Below, in pieces: positions 31,960-44,054 of a stretch of 64,000 nt of DNA. The number at the start of each line of letters is the position of its first letter. Within the stretch, counting starts at the first letter, position 1. The notes beneath the pieces were generated by a model. The model did no database searches, had not been told where the DNA came from, and saw nothing but the letters and a program-made list of their open reading frames with translations. The translations under genes were made by a program, and so were the position numbers. Source of the DNA: Galeruca laticollis (lineage: Eukaryota > Arthropoda > Insecta > Coleoptera > Chrysomelidae); NCBI GenBank assembly GCA_963921935.1, contig OY998175.1, forward strand, positions 262,935,709 to 262,999,708, read 5' to 3'.

Positions 31960-32690
31960 AAACATGGGAATTTCTTGAACTGTTAACAACATCTCTGGTG
32001 TCAATTGGCTATTAGTAGGTGGGCTTTACAAAATAATAGGATCATACACAGGTGTTTATTTAGCGATGAAGCTCAATTTACCGTAGACGGAATTTCCATC
32101 TTTGAGCCGAACAAAATGCTTAAGCCATAAGACAAACACATTCACAAATCAGATTCTCCTTTAATATTTGGTGTGACGTTATTAACAACCAATCAATTGC
32201 ACTCCATATCCTACTACATCTACTAACGGGTGAAGTATATTTGGAGTTCCTGCAAAATATTTTACCCTTATTTCTAGGTGATGCAGGCGTTGAGGTTGGA
32301 GGCATGTACTTTCTACATGATGGAGCTTCAACTTATTTCAGGGTAATAGTAACAATTTTACAAATCATTGAATAGGCGGAGGAGGACCTCACCACAAGCT
32401 TGCAAGAAGGCCCGATTTTAATCCACTCGATTACCATGAATGGGGTTATTTAAAATGAAAAAAACCATAAATGGGGTTATTAAAAATGAAAAAAAGGTCA
32501 TTCAACAGAATTTAACACTAGAGAGGACCTCTTCGGAGAATTAGGGAGGCGTCCGAAAAACTGAGAAATTACTAAGCTATGATTAGGAGGTCAAATACAA
32601 ATCTTACTCCAACAGCACGTAGGTGAATTGAGCAGAATCGTTGAGTGAAAAATTATAGCAAAATAGAAGCCACACAACTGTTGTTGTTGC
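31960..32690 (+). pseudogene. Mariner-like transposase, catalytic domain (mariner-B)
   Basis: Plus strand: FSDEAQFTVDG (first aspartate), a central region with IFGVTLLTTNQ, FLHDGASTYF (second aspartate, split by frameshifts), then GGGGPHHKLARRPDFNPLDY and HEWGYLK (third acidic residue). The family is IS630/Tc1/mariner. A short internal duplication of a GGGGTTATT-containing segment occurs near 32440-32490. The N-terminal DNA-binding part is missing; the left neighbour is an inverted copy of the same region. Confidence 0.65.
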
Positions 32691-32699
32691 TCTTTACTC

Positions 32700-34480
32700 T
32701 TTTTGTATCTATTTCTTTTCGTTCAAATTAATACATACAATTTGTTGCAAATGTTAATTTTCATATTTTTTCAAAAGATAGTTATATGAGCTTATACGCT
32801 TCCTACCACCAACTCGAGTGACTCAAAATATTAAAATTGAATAGCCACAGTAACGTTAACAAAATCTCACAATGGATGTAGTCCAACCAAAAAGACAAAC
32901 TTGTCATTCCTTCATGATTTTCATGGCACTTTTCACTATAACTTTCATTAAATTAACATTAATATTGTCTTTGCAACCTTGGGAAGAAATTTATCGTCAC
33001 GCTTTCCTGGTTTCAATTCTTCTATATATTGCTATCAATTCAAGATGTGATCTATCTATATTATACTGGTATCGAATCTATGATTTGTTGTAGTCGTTGA
33101 AAAATAACCTCAAATTGAAGTAGTTTTATTTATAATAGTACTCCGCTTGATAATAAATAAAAACCACATTATTGTATAGGTTCATTTCAGTTTGTCATAG
33201 AAATCAATAATTTCATCCCAGGTGATGAAATTGTGGAGTGATTTCAATCTAAAATAATTGATAATTATGAAGTAGTCCGCGTATTTCCTCTTTCTAATAA
33301 TTTATATGATACTTTCTCTACAATGAAGGTATATATTACGAACTTTCTGGGTGGAGATAAAGACGCGAAGCTCTTTACCATTATCTGCTTAAAGTTCGTG
33401 CATTAGTGTTGATGGAAATTCGGTGGCTGACAACATCGAGTAACAATGTGGTCTTACTCCCAAATATGATTAACTCCGGGAGCGATGGCTTCTACTTAAA
33501 TAGTCCAGGCAGGGAATTTGGCAACAATTCCTGGGAAATATCGATACTGAATTTTCATTTTCCATTTTTAACAATGATTTTGAAAAAGACTGCCACGAAA
33601 TCAAAAGGCTTCTTATAATAAAGAGGCTGAGAAAGAGGAGTATATTCAGGTTACACAAGGTGACATTATTAATATGAATTTAATATAGTGTAATTTGTAG
33701 AGAAATGTGAAGTGATTTTCTCAAATATTCAATAATGATGAATTCGTTAACAAAATATTTCATCGAGTGCTGAGTAGAACGTGCTGTGATTTGACAAGTC
33801 AGGAGTTTATAAAATTATCTACTAAATTTATTCTCACGAATAATGTATATCACATGACTACTAACATTGTACATATTGAAAATGTATATAAATACGGGTG
33901 TGGTTTTAGTAATAATGGTTTTGTATTAATTTTCAGTTGCAAGTTCTAAATAAATCTAAAAGTGTAGAATGGGTTGTTATAGAGTTATGTGATTCGAGTC
34001 GACTATAACCCTTAAACAAATTATCGTTGTTAATATTGTATTTGGTATTTATGGCTTTCCAAACATGAGAATATTTTCTTAAAGTTATGTGATTCTCAAA
34101 TCGAATCAGATTCTCGTTTTGTTTATCAGTTAATTCTGATTATATTATATTCAGTATTCAAGGCCATCGAAACAAGAGAATCATATTATTAACGTTGATT
34201 TTCGTAAGTGATGTGTAAGTCATATTGTTAAGACAAGAATAACCTCTTCAATCATTAAATTTGTGTTTTATCGATTGAATTGCTTTTAAAAATTAAACAA
34301 ACATTCTGAATCGAGTAATTTGATTCTGGTTTTAAGAAATTGAAGAGTAATATAGACTTGAAGTACACGTGCCTGCTGAATTCAGTTTTTCAGTTGAACA
34401 ATATGTTTGCCAATAAATGGAAAACAAAATGATGGGAAATAGAACAATATGTATGTGAAGTATGAAGTGTATGTGGAAAC
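32700..34480. other. No recognised gene
   Basis: About 1.8 kb of AT-rich DNA with only short frames that lack known motifs. No terminal repeats were seen. Confidence 0.45.
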
Positions 34481-34489
34481 GACTATCAA

Positions 34490-35235
34490 TAAGAGTTAAA
34501 AAGTCTTCTAATTTTTTTAACGAATCGGACTTTTGCTAACAGAACCGACGAAATATCCGTCGTCACATTCAGAGTCTGAATTTTGATGAACCAGGTGAAC
34601 GTTAATACGGTTCATAGGACATTGACAGTAGTAATTGGTAATCATAACCACAGAATGAGCATTTCTTAGCCCTTGATCAATTCGGTTTCGACGGCTTAAT
34701 TTTTTCTGAACCTGAAAACTTTTAGTTTTATGCTCACTACCGCCAACCAAATTAACAGTATTGGTAGGATCATTAAGCTCTACTTTTTGCCTCAACAGCT
34801 CTTCATGCTGACGTGAAGTGGATTCACCTTATTCCAGATTCAAGCTAGGATCTAACTGCAATCGACCACTAATGGCCATATCTCCCATATCTATGATTAG
34901 GACCAGTAGGATTGAAGCATCATGTAAATCACCCCATTCACACGTACTGGTTAGGCCATGTAAATCAGTAATAAACTTCTCAGCTGCGTCATTACCTTGT
35001 CGGTGCTTCAGAAACTTCACCCGTTAATAAATAAGGTTGCGGTTTGAAATTGAATGGAAGTCAAACTGAGTAATCATATCAGCAAACTTCGTTGTTTCCG
35101 GTTTAAATAAAGGTTACACATCATAAGCGCGGGATCTCATCCGATAAATTGGGATGTCGATTTGACGATCCTTTGACGCCTCTTTATGGCCACTTCCTCG
35201 CCGGAACCTCATACAAAAATTTTCTAAGAAGGTCA
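34490..35235 (-). pseudogene. Gypsy-C gag relic
   Basis: Minus-strand capsid sequence: FLKHRQGNDAAEKFITDLHG, LTSTCEWGDL, then IDMGDMAISGRLQLDPSLNL. This is the widespread Gypsy gag block in which an LQLDP motif follows the capsid. Then QKVELNDPTNTVNLVGGS leads into a basic segment and a degraded knuckle (YYCQCPMNR). A two-part open frame (34829-35020 and 34517-34795) remains. The rest of the element is not identified nearby. Confidence 0.6.
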
Positions 35236-35363
35236 GTTATTAATATTGAAACTAAACATCTCCGGAGATCGTAAAAGAAGTGTACCGTAAAAATTTGGCA
35301 GGTTTTGAACTATTTTGGTACTCTAAGTCAGAAACCGATTGCATAATCAAACTTTTTGAAATT

Positions 35364-35885
35364 TCATCGTGCCTTGTGCCCAATTTGCAGTAGATCACGC
35401 AAATATGGTTGGGTTTCATCCAAGCATGATGCAGAAAAATTTTTCTGTGGGTTGACAAAGTAGGCAAAACATTCCTTCTTCAGAGAAAAATTAGCTTCTT
35501 TTGAAGAGTCATCAATGTTGGAATATTCGTTTGTACAGAGGAAACAAACAAAAAATGGTTTCGTGCTCGTATCATTGCAAAAGCCACGAATCCGTTTTTT
35601 GCATTTACTGCAACAAATCCAATCAGGACCTCTGTAATTATTCCACTTTCTAGAGCAAATTGCGCAGACGTCATATTTAGCTTTAACAACCCTTTCTGCT
35701 GGTTTTCTTATTGGCATTTTCTTGGGAACTGCAACTAAACTTGCAACGGGTTCGTCGTCAATATCATCGTCGCTACTAGTAAGAATCTTTCTCTGGGTCC
35801 CTGTAGAGACAGCTACTGGGTCATCTGTAGATAGGTTTGATTGAGGTACATTAACCTTGAGCTGTTTACCGGGCTCTATTTTCAT
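35364..35885 (-). pseudogene. pogo transposase C-terminal zinc-finger tail
   Basis: 173 codons open. An acidic, serine-rich region (SSDDDIDDEPVASLVAVPKK) is followed by a cysteine cluster: CAICSRKW, CCSKCKKRIRGFC and FFVCFLC, a PHD-like arrangement commonly appended to insect pogo transposases. Its role in the family is unknown, perhaps binding to chromatin or protein partners. Confidence 0.6.
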
Positions 35886-35955
35886 GCCACGTGTTTTAGT
35901 GACCTTTTCCCTATTTGATCCGCGTAGATCTTGAAGCAGATGACCAGGCTCTCAT

Positions 35956-36990
35956 TTAGGATAGCAACTTGGGCATTTGCGTCGTCTTGATGGTCTGGAA
36001 ATCTTTTGAGAACTTCTTGTGAATTAAATGAACAGGGCCCTGTGGCTCAAAATCCATATTGTGAATTATTGGACACATTCCCACTGACTGCAAGCCACAA
36101 TCGATTTGAGAGCGCATGAAAATTTTTTTTTCGAATGGACGAAGACGAGTCGGTTTCACTGCGCCATTTGTCTAGAATCTGACGCCATTTCCTAAACGGG
36201 GCAAACACTGTCACATCCAATGGTTGCATAAAATGGGTTCTGTTGGGTGGGAGCGCTGTCATATAGATATTATTCTCCTCACAAGCTTCAATGACAGTAG
36301 GTGCAAAATGAGATGTTAGATTGTCCCCAATAATGAGTTTTTTCCAGGATATTCATTGTCTTTAATTTTGGGCAGTAAAATTTTGAAAACCCATCTTTCA
36401 AACTGACCCATATAGGACCAGCCACTGGGTGTGTTGCTGTAGACCGTTCCAGGACAACCTCCTTTTGTCCAACCTTCGTATATATTTTCTGCCTTGTACA
36501 CCACCATGGGGAGCAATAAATCTCCTGCAGCGTTTCCGCACACCATGATACTGATGGAGTCGTTGGAATGTTGCTGAACTCTCTCCATACGTTTGGTTCC
36601 TCTTGGAATAATGACTTTTCAGGCTCCAGGGTCATCTTGGACACTAGTTTCATCGTAATTGAAAACCATAGAAAGATCAATATCTTGTAAAACATCTTAA
36701 ATGACAAGTTGATTTGGTCCTACCGCCGCACGTGTTCGTTTTATGTTTGTAGCCAAACGGACACTCAACTTGTTACGGATGATGAAGTTTTCGTAGAAAC
36801 ATTGTCATGAAACTCCTTAAAGTTTTGACCTTTTTTTTTGTAAGTATTTGTGGATCAATTCGCGAATATCAACTTTGGATATCGGAAATCCCCAATTGCT
36901 CATTGTCACTAAAGTTTTTATCGGCAACTTGTTTTGGAGGGTCCCACGTGAAATTTTAAAGCGCCTGCTTGCTGCCGCCTGACACATGTC
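35956..36990 (-). pseudogene. pogo transposase, DNA-binding and DDE domain
   Basis: Blocks in order on the minus strand: the HTH described for the element, then VRLATNIKRTRAAVGPNQ, FNYDETSVQDDPG (first aspartate, about 36650), MVCGNAAGDLLLPMVVYKAE, GDNLTSHF-like sequence near 36320 (second aspartate), and TALPPNRTHFMQPLDVTVFA (third aspartate). These are the DDE_1 superfamily landmarks. At least four frame breaks separate the blocks, near 36600, 36330, 36270 and 36160. Confidence 0.7.
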
Positions 36991-37089
36991 GTCCCATTAG
37001 CTGGATACTGATTATCGAGAATCCGATGATCGAGAGATACCCATCGACACCGGTTGATGTGGCGTCGAATTTTTAGGTAACAGCCAAAA

Positions 37090-37640
37090 ATGTTTACCTG
37101 CGGACTGAGAGTCCGCGTGCGAGCATCGGAAGGTTAACCATTCTGTCAAACTGTGAAGGCAACGCTGTTGTCCTGGTCTTCTTAATTCCTAGCTTGTCAC
37201 AAATTTCGTGGAATACTTGGCTCTCGATATTTCTTCCTTGATCGCTGTGGACTCCTAATGGCACTCCATATCGGCTGATAAATTCTTCCATCGGTACATC
37301 CATAACAGGTGTGGCCTCTTGATTCGGGATCACGTGAATTATCACCCACTTTGTGGAATAATCGATTACAACCTGGATGTATTTACCACCATTTTCTGTC
37401 GTCGGAAATGGTCACCGATGTCTAAAGCAATCCTTTCCAATGACTTCCAACATTATATTGATTCATGGGCGCTTTTCCCTTACAATGTGGTTTATCAGTC
37501 GTAGTACAAGTAGTACATTTTCTACAACAGTCCTTCACATCGTCGGAGCTGTTCGTCCAATAAAACCTTTCACGGATTAGTTGAATAGTTTTCTTCACTC
37601 CCAGATGACCTCCCTATTGACTGTTATTTAACTTCCTCAC
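37090..37640 (-). pseudogene. Gypsy-D integrase relic
   Basis: Minus strand: GGHLGVKKTIQLIRERFYW and DVKDCCRKCTTCTT form the HHCC zinc head. The core continues to PMEEFISRYGVPLGVHSDQG (second aspartate) with a frame break in between, and ends at 37094. It belongs to the same element as the gag immediately to its right. Confidence 0.65.
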
Positions 37641-37829
37641 TGTCTCAGCTTCTCTTGTTCTCGGGTTAACTATCTATCTTCTTATTTCGGAACCATATTC
37701 GTTTCCAAGGACTCATTTAAACAGCCCTTCTTCCAGGACGAGGGAGTATCACTCCGTGGCAGCTTCATATTTAAGAAGTTCTTGGTTTGCAGGAGTCATA
37801 ACGCGCTTATGCAAACTACATACATGCTC

Positions 37830-38750
37830 TAGCTCGCCACAATCACAACACCTGATCATCTTCGGCTTCTTGTCTACCATACCTTTAACCAAGTTGACAA
37901 TCTAGTCAAGTCTATCATCGTCGTCATCTTCTTCTTGTACAGTCTTTCCTTTGTTGTGTCCCGAAGCATTCGTGACTGCTTGATATTCAAGAGCAGCTAT
38001 CAATAGATCTACTATGGTTTTGGGATGAGCTGATCGAAGCGTCCTCTCCAAATTGCGGTCACATAAGCCGTCAATAAAGGCCTGGCTGCTCAAACATTCC
38101 ATATTGTTCTCTGGTGCTGTTGGATAAGTCGAACTAGTCGGGCAATATCCAGTTCATACTCATGGAGCGTTGCGTCACATTTTCGCGTCCGGTTCTTCAG
38201 CTGGAGTCGGTACAAATGTTTGGGACCATATCGCATGTCCAATCTTTTCTTCATCTGCTCGATGTCATCAGTTTCTTCTGGGGGTATCTTCTAATGCACA
38301 TCTGAGGCATTTCCCGAAGTGCGATTGCTAAGTTCCCTGCCTTCTCCTTATCGGATCAATTATTAATTCTAGCGGCTGCTTCAAACTGTTTTAGATAATT
38401 GGTACTCGACGTCCTTCCGTCGGAAGTTGGTGCCTAGACTCGGGCAAAACTGCTAATATCCTCTGTCTTGTGTTGTGTTTCTGGCCTGCAGATTTTGATT
38501 TCTTTTTCTCCTGATGCCGTGTCTTGTGTCCTTTAATCTGCCATATTTGTCTCCAACTCCTTGATTTTCTCATCGATCGTTGTAATTTTATCCTAAATAT
38601 CCGATTTTAGAGCAGAACTATTATTTTCGACTTCAGCGGCTATGTCAGTTTTCATTGATAATATATCGGCAAAAATATCGTTCTTGGTAGCAGAAATTAA
38701 GGTGGAAGTCTCGAATAAGAATGTTTCCGGATCCAACTAATCTCTTACCA
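37830..38750 (-). pseudogene. Gypsy-D gag relic
   Basis: Minus strand: a capsid block SSQAFIDGLCDRNLERTLRS then PKTIVDLLIAALEYQAVTNA (37902-38102), an acidic stretch EEDDDDDR, and a single degraded zinc knuckle near 37840. Upstream, basic sequence with stops (38391-38573) marks the N-terminal region. Only about 200 bp separate the knuckle from the integrase head, so protease, RT and RNase H have been deleted from this copy. Confidence 0.6.
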
Positions 38751-38943
38751 TTGCCACTCTTCTTACCGGACGCTCCCAACACGCGGTTTTACAATTCTAC
38801 TCTTAGTTATCTATTTCAATAGTTTTTAACACAACGGGTGGAATACATTTATACACATGGTATATCTACTCACTTGATTTATTTATACAATTATTCAAAA
38901 TTCAATATGGTTATTTCATGTACACACTTAACTCTAGTTTATA

Positions 38944-41364
38944 TTAACCCTCCAAAACCTATCGTTTTTTGAACTCCAATATTAGACCACAAGGAATTCT
39001 CCGCATTGAATTACTGGTTGCCAACATTATAAAACCTTATTTATGATTCTTGTCAAGTGAATCATCTATAAACGACTCATTTTAGTTAGATTTTTTAAAG
39101 CTAACAAGTGCGTTGTTGTGATCGATATTCGAAAAATGGACTTCAAATGGGGGTAAGTAGGTTTTTTTCCTAAATAAAATACTGGGTTGTTTATATTGGT
39201 ATAGTTAATTACTTAGACTTAGGAGAAGTGAAGAGTATTATGCAACATAATTTAGGATGCATAGTTTTCAGGTTATGAATGTTTTTTGTACTGTTGCCAT
39301 ATGGCAACAATAGGTTTTGAACTGATGTTTCACTTTCACGAAGGGATTTGATCTTCAGCAGGCTTTAGTCATATTAGAGGAAGATGATGACGGTATAGCT
39401 GCGCCAGGTGTCAGAGAAATTTTTATAACTCCACCAGAGGCTTCAGAACTCGCTGAAGAAGACTCCGCCGAGGAAGATGAAGGTGGTTTATTAGAAAATT
39501 TGAACAAAAATCAATTATCAGCGTCGGCAGAAGTTGTCCTGGAAAATATCCAACGAATATCTGGACATCCTTTTTACGAAGAGAAAGTCAATGTTGAAGA
39601 TGTCCAAGATGTCCAACCATCACATAGAAAACCTAAACTTACTTTTAAATGGATTGATAGAGACACTGTTGGTAATATTCCTACACAACCAAAACCGAAT
39701 TACTCTCAATTTCATAACAAGACCGTAGTAGAAGTATTTGAAATATTCCTGGATGATACTATTATAAACCTTTTTGTTGAAGAATCTAACAGATATGGTG
39801 GATTCATAAATTGCCCACCCCCTAATATAAGCAAAGATGAAATAAGATGTTTTATAGGTATCCTTTTTCCAACAGGTTACGTGGTTTTGCCAGGAAAGAG
39901 ATTCTACTGGGATATGGGTTTGGACATGAACAGTAAACTGCTATCTAAGGCTATGCGCAGGGATCGATTTATACAGATAATGATATTTTTACACTGCACG
40001 GATAATTCTAAACTTGATAAAAAAGGTAAGATGTGTGAATTTCGACCATTCACTGACCTATTAAAATCAAATTTCTTGAAATATTTGGTTCCAGTTGGGC
40101 ACCTAAATTATGATGAGGCTATGGTCAAATATTTTGAACGTCATTCTTGTAAACAGTATATAAAGGGCAAACCAATTCGATTTGGTTACAAAGTTTGGAT
40201 TTTGGATACTTGGTGAACTTTGAAATCTATCAGGGGAGCAGCCCAAATATCAATGAATTTTATAAATCTCAAAATGGAGCATGTGCAGCTCCATTGGTAA
40301 AATGGACTTATCGTCACAATATCTATTTCGACAATCTTTTTACTGGGTTTTCCCTTACTTTGTCACCTCATAGAACGAGGTTATGGTGCAACAGTAATGA
40401 CGAGAGAAAATCGATTACCAAAGTCCTGTCCTATTACTGATAAAATAAAGTAAAACAGAAGAGACGGGGAGAACATGAATTTGGAATTTGCGCTTAAAAT
40501 GGGGTCTTGATAGCACGCTGGAATAACAATGCTGTGGTAACTTTCGCATCTACTGTTCATGGAATTTATCCACTTAGTCAAGTGTAAAGATAGTCCCAGT
40601 CAGAAAAAAAATTGTTAAAGTTACCAGACCATATTTAGTTTCCGAATACAACAGCCATATGGGAGGAAGAGACAGGATGGATCAAGATATAGCCCAGTAT
40701 CGATTATCCATAAGAGGGAAAAAGTGGTATTGTTCACTTTTAACCTGGTTTCTGGATGCTGCACTCCATAATGAATGGAATATGTATAAGCAAGCGGGAA
40801 GTAAACTTACTAAACGAGAGTTTCGACGAAAATTACTTATTGCTTATCTAAATCGATATAAAAATCCACCAAGAGGACCTGGACGGTCATCTTCATCCAG
40901 AAACAGCACTTCTGAAAGCAGAGTATCTGACGATGTGCGGTATGATCGTATAGATGACTTAGTAATAGCTGTACCCAATAATAAGCGTTGGATATGTGCA
41001 GGTGAGGGCTGTAACTCTATTGTCAGAACAAGTTGTGGAAAATGTAGTGTTGGACTCTGCATACCATGCTTTGAAATTTTTCATTCAGTTGCTTTTAAAT
41101 GGTGTACTTACAGTTTCTGACATAATAAAATTTTTATACGTACCACGTTTCGAATAAATCTTGAACTATGTTTTTTTTTTTCATTTGTTTCGGGTTACCC
41201 TAAAGCATATCGTTGCCATATTGCAACATATTCAATCTTTGCTTCTAGAAATAAAATTTGTTAAAAATTGTCATTTCCTAAATGTTCGAGGTCCTAATAC
41301 ATTGTTTATAACAAAAAAAATACACTTTTTGCAACAATAATAAATTCGTGCGTTGGAGGGTTAA
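38944..41364 (+). mobile_element. piggyBac-A: complete-ended piggyBac transposon
   Basis: Ends are exact: TTAA followed by CCCTCCAA at the left (38944-38955) and TTGGAGGG followed by TTAA at the right (41353-41364). The body is 2413 bp and carries one degraded transposase gene on the plus strand. TTAA duplication with CCC...GGG tips is the signature of the superfamily. It sits close to the 5' side of the Gypsy-D relic. Confidence 0.9.
39340..41120 (+). pseudogene. piggyBac-A transposase
   Basis: A possible tiny first exon MDFKW at 39136 precedes a GTAAGT site. The main frame begins at about 39345 (GFDLQQALVILEEDDDG) with an acidic N-terminus. Core: FLHCTDNSKLDKKGK, LNYDEAMVKYFERHSC (first catalytic aspartate), KGKPIRFGYKVW, then a frameshift near 40205, FEIYQGSSPN, YFDNLFTGFSL (second aspartate), stops between 40436 and 40640, and HMGGRDRMDQDIAQYR (third). 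The C-terminus has a cysteine-rich finger (CAGEGCNSIV, CGKCSVGLCIPC) that binds the element ends in this family. Two damaged regions leave it inactive. Confidence 0.8.
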
Positions 41365-42045
41365 ATACACGAATCACAGTTTATTGACAATTCATTTATT
41401 CACCTTTGTTAATTATCAGATTTAATTGTAGACTACTCGCCGCTCATAGGTAGTCTCTTATACATTAAAACCACCTTCTCGAAAACTTCGGATCCCTGAA
41501 AATTCTCGATTGCGGCTCCTAACAAACAACAATCGAATTTATTAGATTATTTCTTTAAAGACAATTAAAAAAATACTTAGTCCTTCCCAGGAAACAGGGC
41601 GCTCCCGCCAAAATTTCAACTTTAGATATCAAACTAGAACAGAGTTGGCATTAATTACTACAGTGTGTAGTTTCGTAATAGTAAACGTCCTAAAAATTTG
41701 AAGAACATTTTATTTGTTTCCAAATTTCTGTACGTCACTCTCGAATTTTCTCTGTCATCAACTAACTAAAACAAACCCTAGCAACGGCTGTCCTGATCAA
41801 CCGTAATATCTTGCATTGAGCAGACACTTACTTAATTAGTTCTTAGAACGGACACCCCAAACAAATGCATAATTATACTTCGTCATTATTCCTCGCAAAA
41901 CACATTTTCCCAATTAACAAGACATTATATTAATTCAAATAGATACCTCAATTGTGATATGAAACGTTTTTAATATTATTGTTCGCTCTTGTAGTGGTTT
42001 TTCAAATATTTTCTATCAATCCTCAATTTTTTTAATAAAAAAATT
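41365..42045. other. No gene; possibly LTR or leader sequence of Gypsy-D
   Basis: No coding signal. By position this is where the 5' LTR of the minus-strand Gypsy-D relic would lie, with piggyBac-A inserted between LTR and gag. No second LTR copy exists to test this. Confidence 0.3.
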
Positions 42046-42049
42046 ACAG

Positions 42050-42980
42050 TTTATTTTGCATAAATTTAGGCACTTGAAAAAGTATATTTCTAGCCAACAT
42101 CTCCGCAATTTATATTTTGGATTGGTAGAAAGCCATCTTCGATATGGAATTCAGGTTTGGGGAAGTGCGTTGGAAACTCACCTGCAGCCATTAAATATAA
42201 TCCAAAGGAGATTTCTAAAAATCATAATGTCTAAACCGAACCTTTATTCTTCAGATCTTTTGTATTCTGAAAACAGAATATTGGATCTGAAACAACTATA
42301 CTTTTTATGCGTTTCAGTGGAATATCATAGATCAAAGAATACATACAACTTACCAATCCATAATTACAATACTAGGAATAGACATTTCCATACAGTCCCT
42401 AGGATGATAAAAACTGGTTGTCAGAAAACATATTCTTTCTATTCCGTTAAGATTTACAACCGTATTCCAGATTATATTAAAAGCATCCAAAATATTCGAT
42501 TATTTAAAAAGAAACTAAAACACTTCATTTTATAGCAGAAAAGAGAATTCTGCGATATAAAAATCGTAACGTGAGAAGTATCTACACCTACACATGGTTA
42601 CATTGGCTGATGGTTGGAGTTTACGGTGTTCAATAACTTAAATAGTTTAATATACTTACTTTTTTTCTGTAGTTGTACAGGTTCATTTTCTTTATTCCTT
42701 TAATTTTTCATATTATAATTTTTCATATTATATTTTTTTTAAATTCATATTTTGTTGATATATTCTGATTGTGCTGTGTATTATTTGTGATATTACTACT
42801 ATCATTATTGTTTCTAAGTTTACTATTGTTGTGAGTGTAACTAATTTTGTCGCTGTACTTAATTTAGATACCACTTACAAGCTGTTTTTTACAGCTTCTG
42901 TGGGGCATTGTGTTTATTTACGATTTTTGATCTACATTTGTTATACTTTGTAATTTATAGTGAATAAACATATATTATAT
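42050..42980 (+). pseudogene. Jockey/CR1-type LINE, 3' end
   Basis: 160 codons (42056-42535) cover the end of a non-LTR RT: LRNLYFGLVESHLRYGIQVW, LNIIQRRFLKIIMSKP, a YNTRNRHFHTVPRMIKTG block and YSVKIYNRIPDYIKSIQNI. These RT thumb and tail motifs are typical of Jockey/CR1-group LINEs. The 5' end is truncated, as usual for LINEs. A T-rich 3' UTR runs to an AATAAA signal near 42962. Confidence 0.7.
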
Positions 42981-43370
42981 TGCTATATTATTATTCTATA
43001 ATTATAGCGATCTATAATCCAATTGAGCTGGCTTTAATTTTTATCAATATAATAGAACTTTACAGATATATGAACGCATATGTAGGAGCAAACATTTCTT
43101 CGATATAAATTTTCGCAATGTAAATTGAAAAGTTGTGAGTGGAGACAGAGTTATTAAATTGAAAGTAGCAAGTATAATGTAAAAAATGGAAACTTCCAGC
43201 ATCAATTACCAGAGGAAGTGAATTTGTGCGCCTTGAGCAAACTGTTAAAATTTCTGGAAGTTTGAAGAAAAAAATTCTTTAATTAAATATCGCTTAGTGG
43301 AGGATCGAAAGAGAAGAGTTTACCTCAAATGGAAATAAAATTATTCTTTGAGTTTCAATTCAAATCAACA
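42981..43370. other. No recognised gene
   Basis: AT-rich sequence between the LINE 3' UTR and a PLE1 3' end. No motif recognised. Confidence 0.45.
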
Positions 43371-43730
43371 TAAAAGTGTTTACTGTTTCAAATGAAACTT
43401 ACTTCTTCTAGATAATTCCACAATATATTGAAAAAAATTCTAAGAAATTTGACAATTGTTTCGATATTAAATATCATTGTCAGAATGACAGAAGTTACAT
43501 TTCATTGGATGCCTACCTAATGTTTAATAATTATTTATGGCTAGACCAAGAAGTTGTAATTGACTAAATGAATGTTATAGAAAAAATAAGAAGATATGCT
43601 ATTACAAATATTGAAGCCTAGATATTATTAACCCTATGGGGATATCCTGGATATCTCTTTCCCAATTAAGATCAGTATAACTGTGCAGTGAGATAGAAAA
43701 TCAGGAAAACTGTATCTGCTGAACTTTGAC
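43371..43730 (-). mobile_element. PLE1-family 3' UTR fragment
   Basis: Closely similar to the left arm of PLE1 (4440-4800) in the same orientation, including the TGCCTACCTAATGTTTAAT block and GATATCCTGGATATC. It contains the hammerhead-like core at 43451-43483. No coding part is left. Confidence 0.8.
43451..43483 (-). ncRNA. Hammerhead-like core, PLE1 fragment, box 1 mutated
   Basis: On the minus strand CTGACAA replaces CTGACGA, losing the conserved G. Stem II GATAT/ATATC, GAAAC, loop AATT and GTC are kept. The box 1 change should abolish activity. Confidence 0.45.
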
Positions 43731-44054
43731 CAGTATGAACTCATACAAAATAAGATTGACATTAAGTCACGTAAGAAAAATTGAAAAGGAATACCAGATC
43801 AGGAAGATAGAAAAACCAGGAGTCACTTCGCTAGAACGATTAAAAAATTGAAATAATATGAAAGTAACCTCAATGAATCCGTTACTGAAACAAAGGTAGA
43901 GTCAAACTATACGTCAGGTACTAGACTACCGGAAATGAGAATGAAGATATTTTCCGAAAATCGCACTGAACGGGAAAGTGTTTTGAATTTTTCCAGTGTC
44001 CTCGAAAATCCACAATTAAAATCAGATGCTGACATTTTTTTTATTTAAAAGTTA
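43731..44054. other. No recognised gene
   Basis: About 320 bp of AT-rich sequence between a PLE1 fragment and the mariner-A element; nothing recognised. Confidence 0.45.

Larger units (their letters stand above)
35364..37010 (-). mobile_element. pogo-like DNA transposon, degraded
   Basis: Minus strand from right to left: HTH (psq-like) start near 36970 (ASRRFKISRGTLQNKL), then TMSNWGFPISKVDIRELIHK, then the DDE domain, then a C-terminal zinc-rich tail. Right of it, GATTATCGAGAATCCGATGA (37009-37028) resembles the tandem ATCCGA/TATCGA termini of pogo elements. The left end was not found. Frameshifts interrupt it at several places. Confidence 0.7.

Noticed and set aside
33767..33949. Short cysteine-containing frame that could be a small secreted peptide
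   Set aside because: No hydrophobic leader or conserved cysteine spacing; within chance expectation.
42771..42953. Hydrophobic plus-strand frame in the LINE 3' UTR
   Set aside because: T-rich untranslated sequence naturally gives hydrophobic residues; no supporting feature.
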